Source: Oscarella lobularis (Eukaryota; Porifera; Homoscleromorpha; Homosclerophorida; Oscarellidae). Taken from it: DNA of 64,000 bases. The position numbers and the translations under genes are program-made. The stretch is from positions 930,001-994,000 of the forward strand of contig NC_089186.1 of the NCBI RefSeq assembly GCF_947507565.1, read 5' to 3'. Under the pieces are notes generated by a model. The model did not search any database. It had not been told where the DNA came from and saw only the letters and a list, made by a program, of their open reading frames with translations. Shown here one piece after another: positions 49,401-61,000 of this stretch (position 1 is its first letter; each line of letters begins with the position of its first letter).

Positions 49401-52400
49401 TCGATCGATCTTCTAAAGTTCGCTACTTGGGTGAAATGGGAGCCGACTACCTAGCGAAGGATGACGTGAGCCTCCGCTTTGATATCGTTTTGTAAAGATA
49501 ATGAAAGTTTTATTCAGGTTCAGCAGACGGCTTTGTTTTATGCCACCAGAGACTCAGAGAGTGAAGATGATGTGCTTGACGTTCTTCAATATCTTGTTGA
49601 TGAGAAAGGCATCAATGTCAATTTAGTTGACGAGGTCATTCTTGCACGTTTCAGTTCAGCGCCAACTTATATTTTGATCTATACAGACGAGACGAAATGC
49701 TTTGCATCACGCTGCACAGATATCGACTCTCAAATCAGTTATTGATCTATTGATTAAGAAAGGGGCTGACGTCACGAGTGAAGACAAGGTGACGTGTTAA
49801 TATCCGAATAAAGCGGCTTACAAAAACGCGAAGTTTAGGACGGAAAGACGCCTCATCAGTTGGCAGAAAATGGCGACGTCAGAATGATCCTTCGAAGGCA
49901 TTATGTATGTCACTTTTTTTGATTGATTTTATTCCTTGCGTCAATGCGTATACAACGTAGGACACCGTTCGATTTTCGGTTCTTCGTGCAAAGGTTCGTC
50001 CCAATTCGATTAAGCTCTGCGTGATTGGCAACGAAATGGCGGGAAAGACGACGTTGGTCAATTCTCTCCTCGAAATCTATGGTCCTCCAATCGACCCAAA
50101 AGATCGCACTCCCGGCATTGAAATTCACTTTCGCGAAATTCCGGGAGTGGGCAAAGGAACGACGTGGGACTTCGGTGCCCAATCGACGTTCTACGGCGCT
50201 CACGGTCTCTTCTTTCAGCAATCGAATACGATGTTTTTGCTCGTGCTTCCGATTCGAAAAGGCGAAAAGCTGACGCCAGACGTCGTTTGTCGTCTTCTAG
50301 AAAAAGGACGATTTTGGTGTGCGTTTGCGAAGGCTTCGCTGCGACCGCTTTCGATTCACCCAAAATCGCTAATTCGCCTTGTAATCATTTTCAATTTGAT
50401 TGGTTTTACCGATAAAGCGGAAATGAAAGCGAGCTTTCGGCTAAAAGAAATCGCCGAACGTCTTCGTAAAAATTTCGAACATGTTTTTGAAATTTCGCAT
50501 GTGATTGAAATGGACTGCAGTGAGAGTCAATCCTATCGCATGATGGACTGCCGAGGAAAACTGAGAGTTGTTCGCGAGAAAATTCTCGAGGTAATCAGTA
50601 ACTGTGCTACCTATGTACATGTGTTTTTTCTATGTACGCATGCAGGAAGCCGACGACGTTCCCAAACTGTGCCACACCATCGAGGAGCATCTCTCTCTTC
50701 CCGACGCCCAAAGAAAGCGCCCATTGGGCTGTTTTCTGACGTCAGAAGAATTCGAGAAGTGGGTGGCTGAGGAAGTTGGCCTCGCTTTGACAGAAGACGA
50801 GAAAAAAGTCGCCGTCGAATATGTCGACTCGTCTGGAATAGTAATAATTATATTGATTATTTACTATTGATGTTGAGCGTTTTTTTCGCTTAGATCGTTA
50901 ATCTTGGTCGTCGAATTTGCGTTCGACCGCTGTGGCTGTGTTACAACGTGATCGGTCCTCTACTAGCGCCGTCGTACTTCGTATTCAACATTCCATCTGA
51001 AGAATCAGGCAGGGCGACGAAGGAAAGCATCGAATCGGCTCTGAGAGCCTTCGAAAATCATCTCGTGCAAAAGGGCACTCCGTCACCGTTTTCGGTGACA
51101 GCCGACGAAGCAATTGAAGTCCTCCTGTACCTGGAACTCTGCATTCCGGTCAAAAGCATGCCAGGAGTGTATCAGATTCCCGCTCTTCTTAAGGATACAA
51201 TTCCTGTTGACGCCTGGGGTGAAGATCCAATGATGAACGTGTATCGCGGTCAACGATGCCAGTGCGTCCATTCCGTCGACATCATCTCGCCGTCGTCGTT
51301 CGTCATTCTTCAATGTCGCTGCTATCACATGCCCAACGTCAGGCACAAGGCGTGGAAAGACGGCCTCAAATTAGTGAAGATCGTCGACGACAAAGTAATC
51401 GAGTGTCTCATCAAAATGGGAATAAAGAAAGGTCATCATTGCATCGACGTCGTCCTTCGCTGGTCGAGCGAAGCCGAATGCGGAGCGGTGACACAGGACT
51501 TTCTAAATCAGCTGAAATTGTTGATCGGCGCCGTGTGCGATGAAAAAAGTCCGGGCGTTATTCTCAACTGGTTCTACATAGACAGTTCTCACCTGCAAAA
51601 ACGCGACGAAGATCCGGCTATTTATTCGACGAGCGAAGTCGATCAGAAAGTGACCGACAAGGCTTTTGATCACATACTGTTCTCTGCTCGGCCGGAAGGT
51701 GAATGCCGTTCTCGAATTAGGGATTTGGTTATCATTGCAGCACACACTTCCGGTATTAGCTCAGAGACAGATAATTTGAAAAGTCTTTACATCCACTCTT
51801 TTTCCTTCAGCTTCTTTTCCCGCTGATGAAGAGCTGGTGTCAGAGCAGCTAATTAGAGCGTGTGCTACCGTCGACGGAGTGCCGTGGGAAGATCTGACTT
51901 TTGTCTTCGGTATTAGACAGGACGATCGTTTGGAAATCGAGAGAAGCTCTAAATGCGTCGCGATTCGTCAGCGAAAAGTTTTGGAGCGGTGGAAGCAGCA
52001 AGCCAAAGCACCGACCGTGAGAATACTTCTAGAGTTGTTTCAAGATGTTGACGTCTGCCGACGGGATATTGAAGAGAAATACAATCACTATTTGGGACGT
52101 AGGTAGTCGTTTTTTTTCTGCAACTTATTGATTGTGAACTCGTCATTTTTTAGACTCTTTTCCCGCTGATGATGCGCTCCTATCCGATGATCTGATTAAT
52201 GCATGCGCTTTCGTCAAGGGATCTTTGTGGGAAGATCTCGGTGCTTGTCTTATCGGATCAGACGATCTTCAGTACATTCGCGAGCACATTCGACATGATT
52301 TTGCTCGTATGGTTCAAGTGTTGAAGTTGTGGAAGAAAGCGAAATCACCTAAAGTCGGCGAGCTTTTACGATGGTTTGAGCAGTTTGATGTCAGCCGTAG

Positions 52401-52443
52401 GGCTATTCAATCGAAATTTGAAAACCTGCAGTTTCGACCTTAG
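46446..52443 (+). CDS. CARD-ankyrin-ROC-COR-death-death protein, third tandem copy (CARD exon hit by a MITE)
   Basis: The ancestral start is ATG at 46,446 (MADPRWAR), continuing after the MITE at 46,605 (GARLIRITDEIV) into a CARD (LVSRGCISQAQYE, FFAVLQLDEGRK) and an unrecognised region to about 47,573. Small exons follow at 47,639, 47,790, 47,930, 48,063 and 48,192, the last two coiled-coil-like. Ankyrin exons run from 48,358 to 49,900. ROC is about 49,962-50,590 (GNEMAGKT, WDFGAQ). COR is 50,645-50,840 and 50,895-51,755. Two death domains follow in separate exons (about 51,812-52,105 and 52,156-52,443). The sister copies have one. The MITE adds 142 bp including its duplication, which shifts the frame and brings a stop (TGA) within the element. 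Unless the element is spliced out or polymorphic, the CARD would be lost and translation would restart downstream. Confidence 0.72.
46472..46604. mobile_element. 133-bp palindromic MITE inside the CARD exon
   Basis: The element starts TAGCCTCGCAAGCCAGGCCC and is an almost perfect ~65-bp inverted repeat with one visible mismatch and almost no loop. The 9-mer GGCTCGTCT flanks it on both sides (46,463-46,471 and 46,605-46,613). It shares its ends with the element at 39,260-39,375. Near-perfect arms and an intact duplication suggest a recent insertion. Removing the element plus one 9-mer restores a continuous CARD frame. Confidence 0.93.
48063..48256 (+). other. Duplicated coiled-coil-like small exons
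   Basis: Two short exons separated by about 55 bp encode related heptad-like peptides (AAIKKLFDTVKEQQ and ATIKKLIDTVEETQ). Two upstream exons near 47,790 and 47,930 are also related to each other (CDKEHSFRSLVTK and CDRQAVTSLANK). They link the CARD region to the ankyrin block in this gene copy and have no counterpart in the first copy. They could support oligomerisation; that is inference. Confidence 0.55.
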
Positions 52444-52613
52444 ACTCTACATGTAATTGGGCACTCGTTTTCTCAATAGTCTTCGTTTCAGATATTTTTT
52501 TTGTAGTTTTCATACTTGCAGAACTTTTCGTGAAGTCACTGTATTGATGCACGTGCGTTGGCGGAATTTACTGCCTTTTTATCTAACGCACTTTAAGCCA
52601 AGTAGATGAGTGG

Positions 52614-55153
52614 ATGGCTTTATCAAGGTAGGCTCGCTTAGAGTCCGTGGCGTCTCTCGCAGCAACGTTTGGTGCTTAGACTCTTACTAGCACCAGTTCA
52701 AGCTCCGACCGATTCGTTCGGATCGTTTGGCCGAGACACAAAACAAACACAGGCAAGATCTTCAAAACGCGCATCGCTGTTAGTCTCAGCGTTACGTGGC
52801 GACGTTAGGTATGGAATACACGACCGAAAGCGCCGTCGTACGGTTACAGAAAGGGCTGGGTGCCCCAAACACGTGTAAGGCGATGACGTCACGAAAACGT
52901 CACGAAAACGTCACGAACTCTCTCTCTCTCTCTCTCTGAAAGGATTTCGGCGATGGAGGCGCTTTTCCGGAAATCCACGTGGCACAGTATTTCTCCCAGT
53001 TCAATCATGGAACATTTGTGAGAGTTCATTTTTTAGATATCCTCTCGGAATGGGCCAAATAAGAAACGTCTGTGAATGAAAATTTACTAATCGCGTAGTT
53101 TTAAAAACATGTGTTGCGTAGAACGCTTTGAATGCGATTCCAATTCGACGTGACAGGGAGGGAAAAATGAAATACAACATTTTGGCCAAGCAAGGACAAA
53201 GAAACGACAAGGTAAAACAAATACGTCCTAATTATTTTAATCATATCAATTAAAAAATCTTTAATCTCTTCGATTGCAGCTTGAAGAAATTCAAAAGGTA
53301 ATCCGTTACCGGTTCGTAATTTTTTGATATGCTGGTTTTTGGTAGACGACAAAAAAAACGAAGAATGCTCTAGAAAAACTCGTCACAACTAAGATTTCGG
53401 TTGCCATGCCAAAGCACATTTCAGAGCAAGCAAACGACGTTCAATACATTCGGTAAGGACAAGGAACTTCATAGTAGCGCACGTTTAGTTAATTAATTAA
53501 TTAATTAATTAATTAATTGATTATTCTATTTTTTGTAGCTATACACCGGCTCAGCAGGAAGAAACATACAATGCCAGTGCGAAGCAACGCATCATTCGCA
53601 TGGTCGAAGTCAAATCCGATTCAATGGAGCCACCAAAATTCAAGTAAAATATTTCTTGGTAAGAGAGACAGAAGAAATGAGTGAGAAGTCTTCGTTTATG
53701 TAGAATAAATAAAAAGATTCCGAGAGGTCCTCCGTCACCGCCTGCTCCAGTCATGCATTCTCCAACTCGAAAGGCACGACTGTAGTATTATGTATTATTG
53801 CTCTTCATTTATTCTTTTATTGAAGGTCACAGTGAAGGAGCAGGAAGAGTGGAAAATTCCGCCTTGCATCTCCAACTGGAAAAACGCCAGGGCACGTGAA
53901 ATAGGCTCTAGGGGAATGGAAGACTCTAATTGAGACCGTGTACCTTCGTAGGGTTACACCATTCCTCTTGACAAACGTTTGACTGCGGATGGACGAGGCT
54001 TACAAGATCACCACGTCAATGACAATTTTGCAAAATTAGCTGAAGCTCTTTATATCGCAGATAGAAAAGTTGGTGTGCTTGTTCTCATATCAATTCTTAT
54101 TCTACGCTATCTTGTGTATAGGCTCGTGAAGCGGTTGAAATGAGAGCACAGATATCGAGGAAAGTCGCCCAGAAGGAGAAGGAGCAGAAGGAGAAGAGTT
54201 TGCGCGAGCTCGCGCAGAAGGCGCGCGAAGAACGCCAGGGAATCCAAACTTCCTCCGTCTCTGGTAGTATAAAACTAGTTAGGCAAAAATTTTACGCTAT
54301 TGTTTTTTTTAATACAGACGACTATGATGCGGAGGCGTGTGAGCGCGAACAGCTTCGCTACGATCGTCACAAGGAAAGAGAAAGGGAGAGACGAATTGCA
54401 AAGGCTGGAGCGGAACGAAGGTGAGGCGAGAAGAAGAAGAAGTGGGATACTTGTTATTTAGTATTTTCTAGAATTGAGTCGGCGAAAATCAAAGATCGCG
54501 ACATCAGTGAGAAAATCGCTCTTGGAATGCCGGCGCAGGTGCAGAGTCAGGAAGCGATGTATGATCAAAGGCTGTTCAATCAGAGAAAAGTAATATTGAC
54601 TATGTCTGTATCTCCACGTATAGTGAAAGCGATTTGCGTAGGGACTTGACTCGGGTTTCGCTATGGAGGACGACATCTATAACGTCTATGACAGGCCTTG
54701 GAGGCAGAGTGAAACGTCGGCGTCAGCTGTCTATAGGCCAAGCAAGAACTTGGAAAAGGATATATACGGTGACAATATTGAACAATTGATCAAAACGAAC
54801 CGGTAAAATAACGGCAATGACGATATCTTCCTTCTCTAGAAAGCCCTTCTTTCAGATTCCAAGCCGATAGGGGCTTTGAAGGGGCCAATGAAGCGCAGAA
54901 AAGATTGGGACCGGTTCAATTTGAAAAGGACTTGGATGATGATCCATTTGGTTTGGATAAGTTTTTGACCGATGCAAAAAAGGCCGATCGTTTGAAGAGA
55001 TCAAATCATGACCATGACAGAGGTACGAGGGATCCTCGCAGAGACAGGTAATTGATGCAATAGGGAGAGATAGGTACCCAATACTTTCTTATATTTTTCT
55101 TTCATAGGGATAGGCATCATCACGGAAGCTCAAGTAAGAAACCGAAATACTAA
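52614..55153 (+). CDS. SNW1: SNW domain-containing protein 1 (SKIP), spliceosome and transcription coregulator
   Basis: Exon 1 (52,614-52,627) starts MALS and joins across a 52-bp intron to RLLLAPVQAP at 52,680, matching the SNW1 N-terminus. Conserved blocks follow: SYGYRKGWVPQT (to 52,874), DFGDGGAFPEIHVAQ (from 52,943), INKKIPRGPPSPPAPVMHSP (about 53,704-53,760), and WKIPPCISNWKNAR (about 53,850-53,890). Next come GYTIPLDKRLTADGRGLQ, NFAKLAEALYIADRK and AREAVEMRAQ. The Arg/Lys/Glu-rich C-terminal half contains YDQRLFNQRK and DPFGLDKF, with the stop at 55,151-55,153. SNW1 belongs to the active spliceosome (Prp19-associated) and is also a nuclear receptor/Notch coregulator. The segment corresponding to KYTDLVPKE of other animals is not visible and only a six-residue exon (53,280-53,297) occupies its place. 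In exon 2 the frame changes near 52,800, explained either by a GC-AG intron or by an indel. Confidence 0.93.
53488..53519. repeat. (TTAA)n microsatellite in an SNW1 intron
   Basis: Eight consecutive AATT-type tetramers lie in the intron between the exons encoding NDVQYIR and YTPAQQEE. The tract is short and has no evident role. Confidence 0.9.
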
Positions 55154-56086
55154 ATTCTTCTCTGCAGTAAGCTTTCCTTTGAATGGCTTTACTTCTATCT
55201 CAAATACAGTGGAACTCACCTCCTCAGTATATATACTTTCACCCCTTTATATTTACTAATTGAAGCAATCAGCTCTATAAATGCAACAGCACGTTTTTTT
55301 GTAGAGAATGGCTAATTGAACTTTAGCAACGTACCGTACACAGGTTATCCACTAGAGATTTTTGAAGGGCGTGACGGAATTTCAATTTCAGACTACGTGA
55401 ACACACTAATCTTACGTCGATTCATTGGTCCGTTTGATTACTTGACTACGACTACACTGTATTCGACATGAGGTTTGGTATGTGCTGTACGGCGCCATAC
55501 GTCTGGGCCCCGTGTGCACGCAGTGCATGAAGCGCATGCGTCGTTGATGCAACACGTGAAAAGGAAAAGACCGTGGCGATTTTCCGAATAGAAGCAGCGA
55601 CAAGCGCCGCCTCTTTGTTCAAGGTATTCTGCAGTCGTATTTCCTGTGATGACGACTGACTTGGAGCATCAGCATGCAGATCGACGGCGATCGGCCAACC
55701 TTACTCTCTCGTATCCGTGCGCTTACCTCCTACTGAAAACGAAGCCGCTTCTTGTTGCTTCATCACGCTGTGCGTAGGAAAACGCGACGAACAGCCACCT
55801 CGCTGTAAGAATTGGGTGGGGGCCCCCATTTACCACGTACGTACCACCTCCTCCCTCCCCCGCAATCCCCACCAAGGAAATGACGTGCACAATACAATCA
55901 TAAAATCGTTGTACGTAATGCTTCACTAGGAGCACTTTTGTTTGGGTTTTTTACCCACACAGACATGCAGACAGACGTCCTACAGTTCCGCCACAAGGCA
56001 GTAAGGGAGACAGAAAAAGTTGCCCAAAATAACACATTCAGCGGATCTGATTGCAGTTTGTAATATTGCTTCTTGGTGCAAAACAA
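55154..56086. other. Intergenic region between SNW1 and the Cys-rich gene
   Basis: About 930 bp contain the SNW1 3' end and short frames on both strands (such as 55,412-55,603 and 55,717-55,935) with no recognisable domain. No RNA gene or mobile element was identified. Confidence 0.5.
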
Positions 56087-56548
56087 TCATTGGCAATCGC
56101 AGTTCACTCTCAAGCCGGTTGCTGGCATGCACCCGCACACTTGGTGCACCTCTCGCTTGCACTCCTCGCAGTGGCATCCAAGTTCTTTTGTGTTATAACA
56201 GCAGCACTTGAGAACGAGCCCGAAGTTGCCCTCGAGATACTCTTTTCGAACGTCGTACTTCTCATTGCTGTTCGCCTTGTTATGAGCAGCGCATGCAGGT
56301 AGGATCATCACCGTTCCGACTGATTTGACGTGCGCTCCACCAACGGATTCGATCGCGCACGGCTTTCCGGCTTCATCGACGAAGCACATCGTACTGTCGA
56401 TGTCAGAGATAAATCTACGGTATAGTTTAATGAAAGAGCGGCAGAAACAGTGGCACTTGGAAGAGCCGAGAATTGTTGTGACACTGGCAGCCGGCTCTTT
56501 TCGTTTCCACTCCGGAGGTCCGCCATCTACAGCGTCGTCGTCGTCCAT
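56087..56548 (-). CDS. Small Cys/His-rich protein of unknown function
   Basis: A 153-residue frame starts MDDDDAVDG with an acidic head. It carries at least 17 cysteines in the rest, arranged as CHCF, MCFVDEAGKPC, LPACAAHN, KCCCYN, GCHCEECK, VCGCM and NCDC. The arrangement suggests zinc binding; PACAAHN resembles treble-clef or HNH-like knuckles, but catalytic residues could not be assigned. The dense, ordered Cys pattern argues that the frame is real although it is single-exon. Its orientation opposes SNW1. No family name can be given with confidence. Confidence 0.5.
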   Translation of the reverse strand: MDDDDAVDGGPPEWKRKEPAASVTTILGSSKCHCFCRSFIKLYRRFISDIDSTMCFVDEAGKPCAIESVGGAHVKSVGTVMILPACAAHNKANSNEKYDVRKEYLEGNFGLVLKCCCYNTKELGCHCEECKREVHQVCGCMPATGLRVNCDCQ

Positions 56549-58052
56549 TGTAATATAGAACCCGTATAATGCTTTTCCTGGTAGTTGGGCATGCCTTTGA
56601 TTACACGGATTGACCTGTTGCCTGATCTCAATTAATTATTCCTTCTTTAGACTGGGTGAAGGGAAGGCGTCTTTGCCGCATCAACAAAAGTAATTTTTAT
56701 TGTTCTCAATAAACTATTTTAACACGTGATGAGTACCTAGATAAACAGACTGTTGCATAATGAGACTGTTCCCGAGGTTCAAATTGAAGAGAACAACAGA
56801 TGGGTTTTGACGTTTTTTTGCACGAAAGTTTTGTAGTGTAGCAGGCGCACAACACGAGCACACGTCGTTTTGTTGCGCGGGTGCATGGGGACCCTGGGAG
56901 GGCTTAGGTTAGATTAGGTTAGAAATAGGGCACCGGCGGGGTGGTGCACCCCGCGTGCGCTGCCGCCGCCATGGAGCACAGGGAAAAGTACAGACAATTT
57001 ATTCGAATAAAAAAGAAAAAAAATATCATCGTTTCCCTTCTTGCGCGGGCAGTTTATTTGACGGGGTCGTGCCCAGGACCCCGAAGGAGCAGTTTTTGAA
57101 AGGGTCTTGCTCAGGACCCTTTGGATGCAGTTTTTTTCATGGGAGGTCATGCCCAGGACCCCCGTTCCTACAGAAAAGAATTAAATAAAGCAAGAGAAAT
57201 GACAAAGAGGATAATACCTTTAGGAACATTACGCCGTAAAGTTACGCCTCTACAAAAAATTCTATATTGTACGTCGTCTGCATGCGTGTGCTGCAACTAA
57301 GAAGCCTCCATGGACGCCCAATGAGACGGTGATCGTCGCACCGATGACGTGAGGACAGCCTGTAAATGAGGCGAGGAGTTGTTAGATGCTAAGCGTGCGG
57401 CGAATAAAAAAAGAAGCAAAGAAACGACGCTTTCTTCGAGGACCTTTCTACGACTTCGATAATCCGGCGCCGAAATCGCTTCGGCAGTGATCGCGATTCG
57501 CGTGCTCTCGGCTCATGGACGGTTTTCTCAGTGTCGTCACACAAGGAGAGCTTCAAAAGGGGGCGGGCCTCACCGTCCCTCCACCGTCACGCGTTCGAAC
57601 TAGAGATCGGACAAGCTCGAGGCATAGATTTTTCCATCTATGCTTGAGTTGAGTGCAGCCGAGAGATTTGTCAGCGTTGGAAGACTATTCGCTGAGCACG
57701 CAATCTAAAACGGTCTCTTTGAGGCCTCGATCTTTCGCAAAGAGCCTCCTCGAACCGTTTTCTCCGTCTCGAGCGTCGATATCGATGCCGCTGCAACTGC
57801 CATCGCTTAGATTTCCGCAGTAATTTCGGGTGGAACGCTTGTCTACCGCACGTTACATGTGGGGGCAGGCGCTTGTGGCGGGAACAATTTCTATTTTCAG
57901 GCATTTCTGCATTTTCTTGGAACAGACTGTGCATCATTTATGCTTACCAAGAGACTGAACTGAGACGGACCTAGCTCTCGGAGCTACGTATTAGGAAACT
58001 GCATGTATAACCTCACCACCGCTAACGACATAAAAAAGAAAGAGTTGCTGTT
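56549..58052. other. Intergenic region containing a short hairpin repeat cluster
   Basis: No gene was recognised. A basic frame at 57,671-57,937 on the minus strand (Arg-rich, no domain) is probably spurious. The only structured element is the repeat cluster at 57,063-57,160. Confidence 0.45.
57063..57160. repeat. Three spaced copies of a GGGTCnTGCnCAGGACCC palindrome
   Basis: GGGTCGTGCCCAGGACCC (about 57,064), GGGTCTTGCTCAGGACCC (about 57,102) and AGGTCATGCCCAGGACCC (about 57,144) recur with ~40-bp spacing. Each can fold into a short stem (GGGTC with GACCC). CAGTTTTT-type sequence follows between copies. The function is unknown. Confidence 0.75.
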
Positions 58053-61000
58053 TTACCGGTATAGCTCTAGGTACTTCATTACTATTACTTGACGATTGAC
58101 ACCAACCTGTTCAAACCAGTTGAGGACCTTTCCCACAGTTGGTCTCTCGGTTTTCAACTTCCATGATTCAAGCACCTTCATCATGCGCAAAACATTGCTG
58201 CGCGAGCTCGCGAATTTCCTCTATTTCTTCCAATTCGATCAGGTAAGCGCCAACTTCCTCCCACTTCGATCCTTTAACGTTGGCACACGTTCTCATTACG
58301 TCGACCGACACGACGGCTTCATCGGCAGGAAAACAGCCTAAAAGAAGCATAGCGAATTATAGTGCGCCTAAACGAACTACTGAAGCGACGTAGATCCATG
58401 CAACCTTCTGTTGACGCTTCTGAGCGTTCAGCACAAACTACTTCATCCTAAAGAGCGTCTATCAGAAAGTATTTATATGAAACCCTATATTGTCTATACT
58501 TGTGGACGTCCAGATTCAGGTCTTTGGGGAAGTGATTCTAAAGGCTGATATAACATCAAAAAGTTTTAACACACTAAGATTCGATCTCGGCGTCTACATA
58601 CCTTTTCCCGCCGTACAATCGCCAAGTTTCTGACGTTAGAGTAGTTACTTCTTTCGGGTCGAATCGAAAATAAGACGGCGTCAAGAGCCTTGACCTGCAC
58701 CTTCTGATCGACTTCAACCGACGAATAAATAGCCGGATCTTCGTCGTGTCGATGCAAATGAGCACTGTGCAAGTAGAACCAATTCAGAAGAACACCCGAG
58801 CTCCTTTCTTCGCATGCAACGACGATCATCTCTTTTAAGACGTCGAGCAACTCTTTGGCCAATTTCTCGCAGGCCGTTTTGCTGGACCAGCGTAAGATGA
58901 CGTCGATGCAGCAGTGCCCCTTTTTGATGCCCAATTCGACGAGACATTCGACGACTTTGCACTCGTCGACTCTCACCAATTTGACGCCGTCCTTCCATGC
59001 TTGGTGACTCGTATTAGCCATGCGTAGACACCGAGACTGGAGGACGACGAACGACGACGGTGATATGATGTCGACGGCACTGACGCATTCGTACCGCTGA
59101 CCGCGATAGACGTCTAGACTGGAGCTTTCAGCCCATGCCTCGCTGGGCATCGAATCGTGAAGAAGAGCCGGAATCTGATAGACTCTAGGCATGTTTTCGA
59201 CCGGAATGCACAGTTCGAGATAGAGAAGAACTTCAATCGCTTCGTCAGCTGTCACCGAGTAAAGCGACGGAGTTCCCTTATGCTTCAAGTCGTCCTCAAA
59301 TGCTTTGAGAGCCGACTTGATGTCGTCAGTCGACGCTTGGCCCCCTTTACAGGTCTTCATAGCAAATGGAAAGAGGAGCGGAGCCAGAAGCGGTCCAATT
59401 ACATTCCGACAAAGCCAGACGGGTCGGAGACAAATCCGACGTCCAAGATTAACGATCTGCGTAATAAGCACGTGCGTTTGTTAGGCTCATACATAATGAT
59501 CAGTGTATGTACTCACTATTCCAGATGAATCCAGATACTCGACTGAAATCTTGCGCTCGTCTTCCGCCAAGTTGACCTCTACATCTGTATCAACCCATTT
59601 GTCAAACTGCTGTGCCGTCATGAAACAGCCTAATTTCCGCTGACGCTTCTCGTCAGGGTCTGAAAGTTTCTCCTCGATTTCGTAGCACAGTTTGGGCACT
59701 TCTTCTGCTGACTAACACGTTAGAGTGAGACAAAAACGTCAAAATAACTTTAATAATTAGCCGGAAATTTATTACCGCCAATAGATCTTCACGAAGTTTT
59801 CTCAGCTTGCCACGGCAGTCATTCATGCGCTGCGAAGCGCTTCTACTGCAATCGATTTCAAGTGCGTGCGCGAACTTGAGAGTGTCTCCAAAGTCCTTTT
59901 CAAGCGTTCGAGCGACTCGCTTTAGCTGGAAACTCGCTTCGACTCCAGCCTCGTGTCCGGAACGGACGACATTGCCGATGATGAGAACGGGAATCCGAGA
60001 GTCGCGATCAGAGAGAAGCTTTCGTAGAGGAGCCTTTGCAAAAGCGCACCAGTAGCGACCCTTTTCTAAGAGCAGCCCCTCTGACGTCGTTTTGCCGTCT
60101 TCTCGAAGACGCAAGACGAGAATGAAGATCGTATTTGTTGATGCGAAGAAGAGACCGTGAGCGGCGTGGAATGTCCATTGGGCACCGAAGTCCCACGTCG
60201 AGCCTCTGCCCACTCCAGGAATGTGGCCCGTGCGAACGTCGACGCCGGCTGTGCGATCGCCCGGAGCGATCGGAGGAGAATCGACTTCGTAAAACGAATT
60301 GACGAACGTTGTTTTTCCTGCCATTTCGCCTCCGATCACGCACACTTTAATCGAATCGGGCGGTACTTTCTCTCGTAGAACGGAAAAGCGAGCGGTGTCC
60401 TACCGTACGACTTCATAAGCTACATTTAGAATTCTAACGTGTACCCTACGTAATGCTCTTTAAGGAGTTTCCTGACTCTGAGATCCAATGCACGATGATG
60501 AGGCGCGTCGCCTTCCTGAACTCGATCACTTATACGTTTTATTTATGAGGAAATGTACCCGCCTTACCTTGTCTTTGCATGTCACGTCAACACCACTATC
60601 GACCAAGAGTTGAATGACGTCGCTGTTAAAAACGCCGTTTCTGACTGCCAGATGCAAGGCATTTCGGTTCATCTATAAAACGGAAGACATGCGATGCTTA
60701 ACGTCATAGAAACTTTAAAACAAACGCTATCAGTTGCTGTCACGTCGGCCCCTCGTTCGATTAAATGTTGAATGATGACTTGGGAATCTTCTCTGATATG
60801 CTTTGAGTGATCTTCGGGAATGGGGGAGCCAACGCTGGGCATTCTGGGAGAAAACCGAACACTAGCGGAAATAGACGCGACGTGCAACAAGGGAGTCTTT
60901 CCGCTCTAAAACAGAAGTAGTAATAATGCAAAGAGAAAATCTTTGTTTGCGGAAAGTACTACCTTTGAAATAGAATTGACAGAAAGACCTTTCTCAGAAA

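Noticed and set aside
57671-57937. Arg-rich 88-residue frame on the minus strand
   Set aside because: Composition is low-complexity basic, with no domain and no exon pattern; likely chance.
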